DNA of 11,822 bases from Chloroflexota bacterium (GTDB lineage: Bacteria; Chloroflexota; Anaerolineae; Promineifilales; Promineifilaceae). Below, in pieces: positions 8,813 to 11,822 of the stretch (within the stretch, counting starts at the first letter, position 1; the number at the start of each line of letters is the position of its first letter). The notes beneath the pieces were generated by a model that saw only the letters and a list, made by a program, of their open reading frames with translations, was not told the origin of the DNA and made no database searches. The stretch lies in NCBI GenBank assembly GCA_020353135.1, contig CP070688.1:3090018-3101839 (forward strand), written 5' to 3'. The translations under genes were made by a program, and so were the position numbers.

Positions 8813-8828
8813 GCCGGAAGATTCCGGC
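8813..8828. repeat. 16-bp inverted repeat between tyrA and the permease promoter
   Basis: GCCGGAA-GA-TTCCGGC is a perfect 7-bp inverted repeat around a 2-nt centre. Its centre is about 68 bp upstream of the predicted permease transcription start, a position typical of activator binding sites. It also lies 84 nt past the tyrA stop. No T-run follows on either strand, so an intrinsic terminator is unlikely. The half-sequence CCGGAAGA (8814-8821) recurs at 8883-8890. Confidence 0.5.
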
Positions 8829-8911
8829 TGGTCGACCGTTCTAGCTTCGGCACTGCTGATCTCAACGCAGGGCCGTTGGGTTCCGGAAGAAGCGACGCAC
8901 TCGGCCGCACA

Positions 8912-9808
8912 CTACTCTATTCCGAATTTGCGCTGGTAATACTCGCCTCGCTGCCTCTGACCGCCTTGGAGCGTATCCCGAAGCGCTGCCTCATCTCCGT
9001 TTCTTAACAGCTCTGAAAACCCGCTAAGGTCTCTGCCATAAGCCTCCAGGTGCTCCAAAACTGCCTGCTTGTTGGCCAATAGAATCTCAAGCATCATTTC
9101 AGGTTCAGAGCCTGCCAGGCGCGTTGTATCGCGGAGCCCACTTGCGCTTACCTGCCACAGTCGATCGTCCAGTCGGGCCGCTTCCCAAGCCCGGCCCATG
9201 AGCAATGACGCCAAGACATAGGGCAGATGACTGGATACGGCCACCAATCGGTCATGTCGCTCGGCCGTCATGACCAGTGGCTCCGAACCGATTGAGCGCA
9301 CCAGGTTAAGCGCAGTATTCTCAATAGAGGCCGTCGTCCGTCGATTCCGGCACAGAACAAAGGTTTGATCCCTATACAAGTCGGCCCTCGCTGCCCCGAA
9401 ACCTGAGTGCTCACGTCCGCACATAGGATGGCCCCCGATGGTGGAAAACTGGTCGGGCAGACTCTCCATGGCCTGGGTGATTTCGCTCTTGGTGCTGCCC
9501 AGATCAAGCACCATGCAACCACCGGGTCTTACAACAGGCAAACCGTTGAGGAGTGTTACGATACTCCGAACCGGCACTGCCAGAATGACCAAGTCGGCCG
9601 AAGCAATTCCTTCACTGATCGACAGCCTTGCATCGTCGACCACGCCTGTTGCCTTTGCTAGACGGCATGATTCGGGATCCCGATCGACGCCTGTGAGCTT
9701 GCCCGCCGACCCGCGCAGAGCCATCGCCAACGAACCGCCCATCAGCCCCAGCCCAACGATCGCTATGTGTAGATCGGATAGCTGCACGTCTTCCAAAAGC
9801 TTTTGCAT
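8912..9808 (-). CDS. tyrA: Prephenate (or arogenate) dehydrogenase
   Basis: NAD(P)-dependent oxidative decarboxylation of prephenate to 4-hydroxyphenylpyruvate, or of arogenate to tyrosine, for tyrosine synthesis; cytosolic. From the ATG it is 298 residues. The N-terminal Rossmann fold has GLGLMGG at 19-25 and Asp42 at the end of beta-2, which favours NAD over NADP. GGHPMCGREHSG (125-136) and the catalytic-site SSHLP with His194 are typical TyrA motifs, and the helical C-terminal domain carries GLRDTTRLA. There is no ACT domain and no chorismate mutase domain, so tyrosine feedback through an ACT domain is not expected. The chosen ATG has GAGG 4 nt upstream. An in-frame GTG at 9868 (318 aa) with a weaker AGGG is possible but adds 20 residues unusual for the family. 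A TACAAT hexamer (minus strand, 9854-9849) just upstream of the ATG would suit the shorter form. It diverges from glyA and lies 182 nt upstream of the permease gene. Confidence 0.93.
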   Translation of the reverse strand: MQKLLEDVQLSDLHIAIVGLGLMGGSLAMALRGSAGKLTGVDRDPESCRLAKATGVVDDARLSISEGIASADLVILAVPVRSIVTLLNGLPVVRPGGCMVLDLGSTKSEITQAMESLPDQFSTIGGHPMCGREHSGFGAARADLYRDQTFVLCRNRRTTASIENTALNLVRSIGSEPLVMTAERHDRLVAVSSHLPYVLASLLMGRAWEAARLDDRLWQVSASGLRDTTRLAGSEPEMMLEILLANKQAVLEHLEAYGRDLSGFSELLRNGDEAALRDTLQGGQRQRGEYYQRKFGIE

Positions 9809-9946
9809 CGCGCCTCGATTCTCTATACGAGCATTGATAAGTTCGACTATTGTACTGGAAAGGGCCACTCAGAGCCCTGCAAATATCCGCTCACCAGGTC
9901 AAGTTTGGAATGTTGGAACGAGTTTGCTACCAAACCACTCAAAACC

Positions 9947-9955
9947 TGCTAAAAT
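9947..9955 (+). promoter_or_regulatory. Possible extended -10 promoter for glyA
   Basis: TGCTAAAAT matches the extended -10 pattern TGnTATAAT with one mismatch. No convincing -35 lies 16-18 nt upstream, which extended -10 promoters can tolerate. Initiation near 9962 would leave a leader of about 138 nt before glyA. Confidence 0.35.
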
Positions 9956-9961
9956 CACGAG

Positions 9962-10099
9962 TCGCGTGTGGGTGACCCCGGGCAACCTTGGCAGGGCGCG
10001 AGATCAATAACCTGATTCTAATCCTGCCATCGGACGGCCCAATTCTACGCGTCTAAATCACATTATTGACAACCATTCATCTACTTAGGAGTCTAATTG
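9962..10099 (+). other. Putative structured 5' leader of glyA
   Basis: No ORF is evident. Two complementary pairs are visible: TCGCG (9962-9966) with CGCGA (9997-10001), and TGGCAGG (9989-9995) with CCTGCCA (10023-10029). They interleave, so if both formed they would make a pseudoknot; otherwise they compete. I do not recognise a known riboswitch class. Whether the region is transcribed depends on the weak promoter call upstream. Confidence 0.25.
10087..10091 (+). promoter_or_regulatory. Ribosome binding site of glyA
   Basis: AGGAG lies 8 nt before the ATG at 10100. It sets the start of a long reading frame that continues off the window. Confidence 0.8.
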
Positions 10100-11822
10100 A
10101 TGTCTTCGGACTTCATTTCTCAGGGCACGGTGGGAGAACTTGATCCGCATTTGAAACGGGTGATAGCCGCCGAAGACCAACGCCAGCTGGAAAAGATAAT
10201 TCTCATTCCTTCAGAAAGCATCGCAGCGCCGGCCGTTCGCGAGCTCATGAGCTCAGGTTTTGGCAATATCTACGCCGAAGGCTACCCGCGACCCGACAGC
10301 CGCCTACAGACCGAAGCCGAAATCCTTGACATTGAGATGGAATTGGCTCGCTATCGCCGTTTCAGCGATCCCCGCTATTACAAAGGCGTCGAATACGCCG
10401 ACATAGTCGAAGCCCTGACCCAGAGAAGGGCGGCGAAGCTTTTCACGGCCAACGGCGTCACGCCAGAGGAACTCTACGTCAACGTGCAGCCTCTCAGCGG
10501 CTCTCCAGCTAACTCAGCTGTATACAGCGCCTTGATGGAACCTGGCGACACGCTCATGGGACTTGACCTGATTCATGGGGGTCACCTTACGCACGGCAGC
10601 AAGGTCAGCCGGTCTGGAAAAGTCTACCAGGCAGTGCCCTACACGGTTGACCTCGAGACCGAACGCCTGGACTATGACGCCATCGAAGCCCTGGCCGTCG
10701 AAGCGCGCCCGAAGGTTCTTGTGGCTGGTTTCAGCGCCTATCCGCTGCTGGTTGATTGGCGGCGCTTCCGCGAAATCGCGGACAAATGCGGCGCCTATCT
10801 AATGGCCGATATCGCCCACATTTCCGGACTCGTAGCGGCGGGCGTGCATCCGAGCCCAATTGGCATCGCCGATGTCGTCACCACCACCACTCACAAGAGT
10901 CTGTGCGGGCCGCGTGGGGCGATGATCATGACTCATCGAGCCGATATCTCTCGACGCGTCGATCGCTCCGTATTCCCAGGAGAACAGGGAGGACCCCACC
11001 TCAATAACATGGTTGCCCTGGCGCTGGGTCTGAAACTGGCAGGCGGCGAACGATTCAGAGCTTTGCAGAGAAGAATTGTTGCCAACGCCAGTCGGCTGGC
11101 AAGAAATCTATCTGAGCTTGGCATTCGTGTCGTGTCCGGAGGCACGGAGAATCACCTGCTGCTCCTTGACGTCAAAAGCGTAAGCCACGACGGAGTACAC
11201 TTGTCAGGTGATATGGCATCTCGAATTCTTGACGTTGCGGGCTTTGTCACTAATAGTAATGCGATTCCCGGTGACCGTGGCGCCTTCTCCTCTACCGGGA
11301 TTCGGATGGGAACCGTGTGGATCAGCCAATTAGGTTTTGACGAGCCCGAAATAGATCTCATGGCCGAAGCTATTGCCGGCGTTCTCAAGGGTTGCATTCC
11401 TTTCAGCTATGCCGGCCGCGGCAGGCGTGAACTATTGAGAGCCAAGGTTAGGAAAGAGGCCTTGGACGCCGGCCGGGCGGCAGCAGCCAAGCTGACCGGG
11501 CATCCCAGGCAGCAGCCCATCACCGATACTATTGAGGTGCGTGGACCAGGAGCACATGCATTCCTGAATCAAGTGCTGACAAGTGATCTTACTGGCCTCG
11601 AAGAGGGACAAAGCGCTGACAGCCACCTCTATGGCCTCGAGACTAGCCTGCCCTGTACCGTCCTGCGGCTAGACGACCTGAAGTACCTGATTCGATTTCC
11701 TGATGACAGTTCGGCGGCATTTGCAGCTGGGTGGTTGGAAGATCTGTCTGATGGGTATGTGTATTTTGAGGATGTCTATGCGAAAATCATTGGCCCGGTC
11801 GCCATCGTTCCTTATTCAGGGA
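10100..11822 (+). CDS. glyA: Serine hydroxymethyltransferase with C-terminal GcvT-like extension, 3' end cut by the window
   Basis: PLP enzyme interconverting serine plus tetrahydrofolate with glycine plus methylene-tetrahydrofolate. I translated it codon by codon: open for 574 codons with no stop before the right edge. SHMT motifs: Glu60 in YAEGYP (catalytic base), RYYKG (92-96), NVQPLSGSPAN, HGGHLTHGS, a DIAHISGLVAAG segment, and TTTTHKSL with Schiff-base Lys266. Differences from typical GlyA: about 28 extra residues (64-91) between YAEGYP and RYYKG, a GVTPEEL insert before YVNVQP, SES in place of SEN near residue 38, and GTVWISQLGF in place of the usual GTPAITxRG. The SHMT part ends near residue 470. 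From about 474 the chain reads like the start of a folate-binding GcvT domain (IEVRGPGAHAFLNQVLTSDL, then a YLI...WLEDL stretch), suggesting a bifunctional or folate-channelling protein linking SHMT with glycine-cleavage T-protein. The fusion partner's catalytic part lies beyond the window. SHMT call near certain; extension moderately so. Confidence 0.93.
   Translation, partial: MSSDFISQGTVGELDPHLKRVIAAEDQRQLEKIILIPSESIAAPAVRELMSSGFGNIYAEGYPRPDSRLQTEAEILDIEMELARYRRFSDPRYYKGVEYADIVEALTQRRAAKLFTANGVTPEELYVNVQPLSGSPANSAVYSALMEPGDTLMGLDLIHGGHLTHGSKVSRSGKVYQAVPYTVDLETERLDYDAIEALAVEARPKVLVAGFSAYPLLVDWRRFREIADKCGAYLMADIAHISGLVAAGVHPSPIGIADVVTTTTHKSLCGPRGAMIMTHRADISRRVDRSVFPGEQGGPHLNNMVALALGLKLAGGERFRALQRRIVANASRLARNLSELGIRVVSGGTENHLLLLDVKSVSHDGVHLSGDMASRILDVAGFVTNSNAIPGDRGAFSSTGIRMGTVWISQLGFDEPEIDLMAEAIAGVLKGCIPFSYAGRGRRELLRAKVRKEALDAGRAAAAKLTGHPRQQPITDTIEVRGPGAHAFLNQVLTSDLTGLEEGQSADSHLYGLETSLPCTVLRLDDLKYLIRFPDDSSAAFAAGWLEDLSDGYVYFEDVYAKIIGPVAIVPYSG

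Noticed and set aside
8729..9007. A plus-strand frame spanning the gap between tyrA and the permease gene
   Set aside because: It overlaps the permease promoter and the 3' end of tyrA, has no SD and no domain signature.
9809..9868. The 20 extra N-terminal residues of the GTG-started tyrA as a chorismate mutase fragment
   Set aside because: ELINARIE superficially recalls AroQ helices, but the segment is far too short and lacks the family's conserved Arg/Lys pattern.
9962..10005. ZTP or THF riboswitch before glyA
   Set aside because: The ZTP core (CCGCCTGGGCA-like) is not present; CCCCGGGCA is only a partial resemblance. The THF class sequence is not matched either.
10066..10071. TTGACA upstream of glyA as a -35 element
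   Set aside because: No -10-like hexamer occurs 16-18 nt downstream; TCTAAT at 10092 is 20 nt away and would start transcription at or past the start codon.

Overview
The window looks like chromosomal DNA from a free-living bacterium of moderate-to-high G+C, carrying housekeeping and core-metabolism genes rather than mobile DNA. I infer Chloroflexota (Anaerolineae-like), with moderate confidence. The reasons are a serine hydroxymethyltransferase that runs into a GcvT-like domain, a multi-TM/GAF/C-terminal helical regulator of a type I associate with that phylum, and a permease carrying two universal-stress domains. No search was run, so this is recognition by eye. I saw no rRNA, tRNA, CRISPR array, transposase or phage gene.

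Layout, left to right. (1) Positions 1-6353 hold four + strand genes: the 3' part of ftsH (membrane AAA+ zinc protease), a nine-TM sensor with cytoplasmic GAF and C-terminal helical domains, lysA (diaminopimelate decarboxylase, last step of lysine synthesis), and an AIR-synthase-like ATP-binding protein that resembles HypE but lacks its C-terminal cysteine tail. The spacings are 124 nt, a 14-nt overlap and 87 nt, so the sensor and lysA are probably co-transcribed and perhaps translationally coupled. (2) Convergent to these, on the - strand, are a 775-residue APC-superfamily amino-acid permease fused to two UspA domains, with a well-formed promoter and ribosome binding site, and upstream of it tyrA (prephenate/arogenate dehydrogenase, tyrosine synthesis). 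(3) Divergent from tyrA is glyA on the + strand, which begins at 10100 and runs off the right edge. It is open for all 574 codons visible, and from about residue 474 it continues into a GcvT-like segment.

The metabolic theme is amino-acid supply: lysine (lysA), tyrosine (tyrA), serine/glycine and one-carbon units (glyA-gcvT-like), plus amino-acid transport. FtsH and the membrane regulator add membrane quality control and signalling. The least ordinary items are the glyA fusion with its N-terminal insertion, the membrane-anchored putative one-component regulator, the tail-less HypE-like protein, a palindrome placed like an activator site upstream of the permease promoter, and a structured-looking leader in front of glyA. 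Nothing in the window is clearly a wholly new system.
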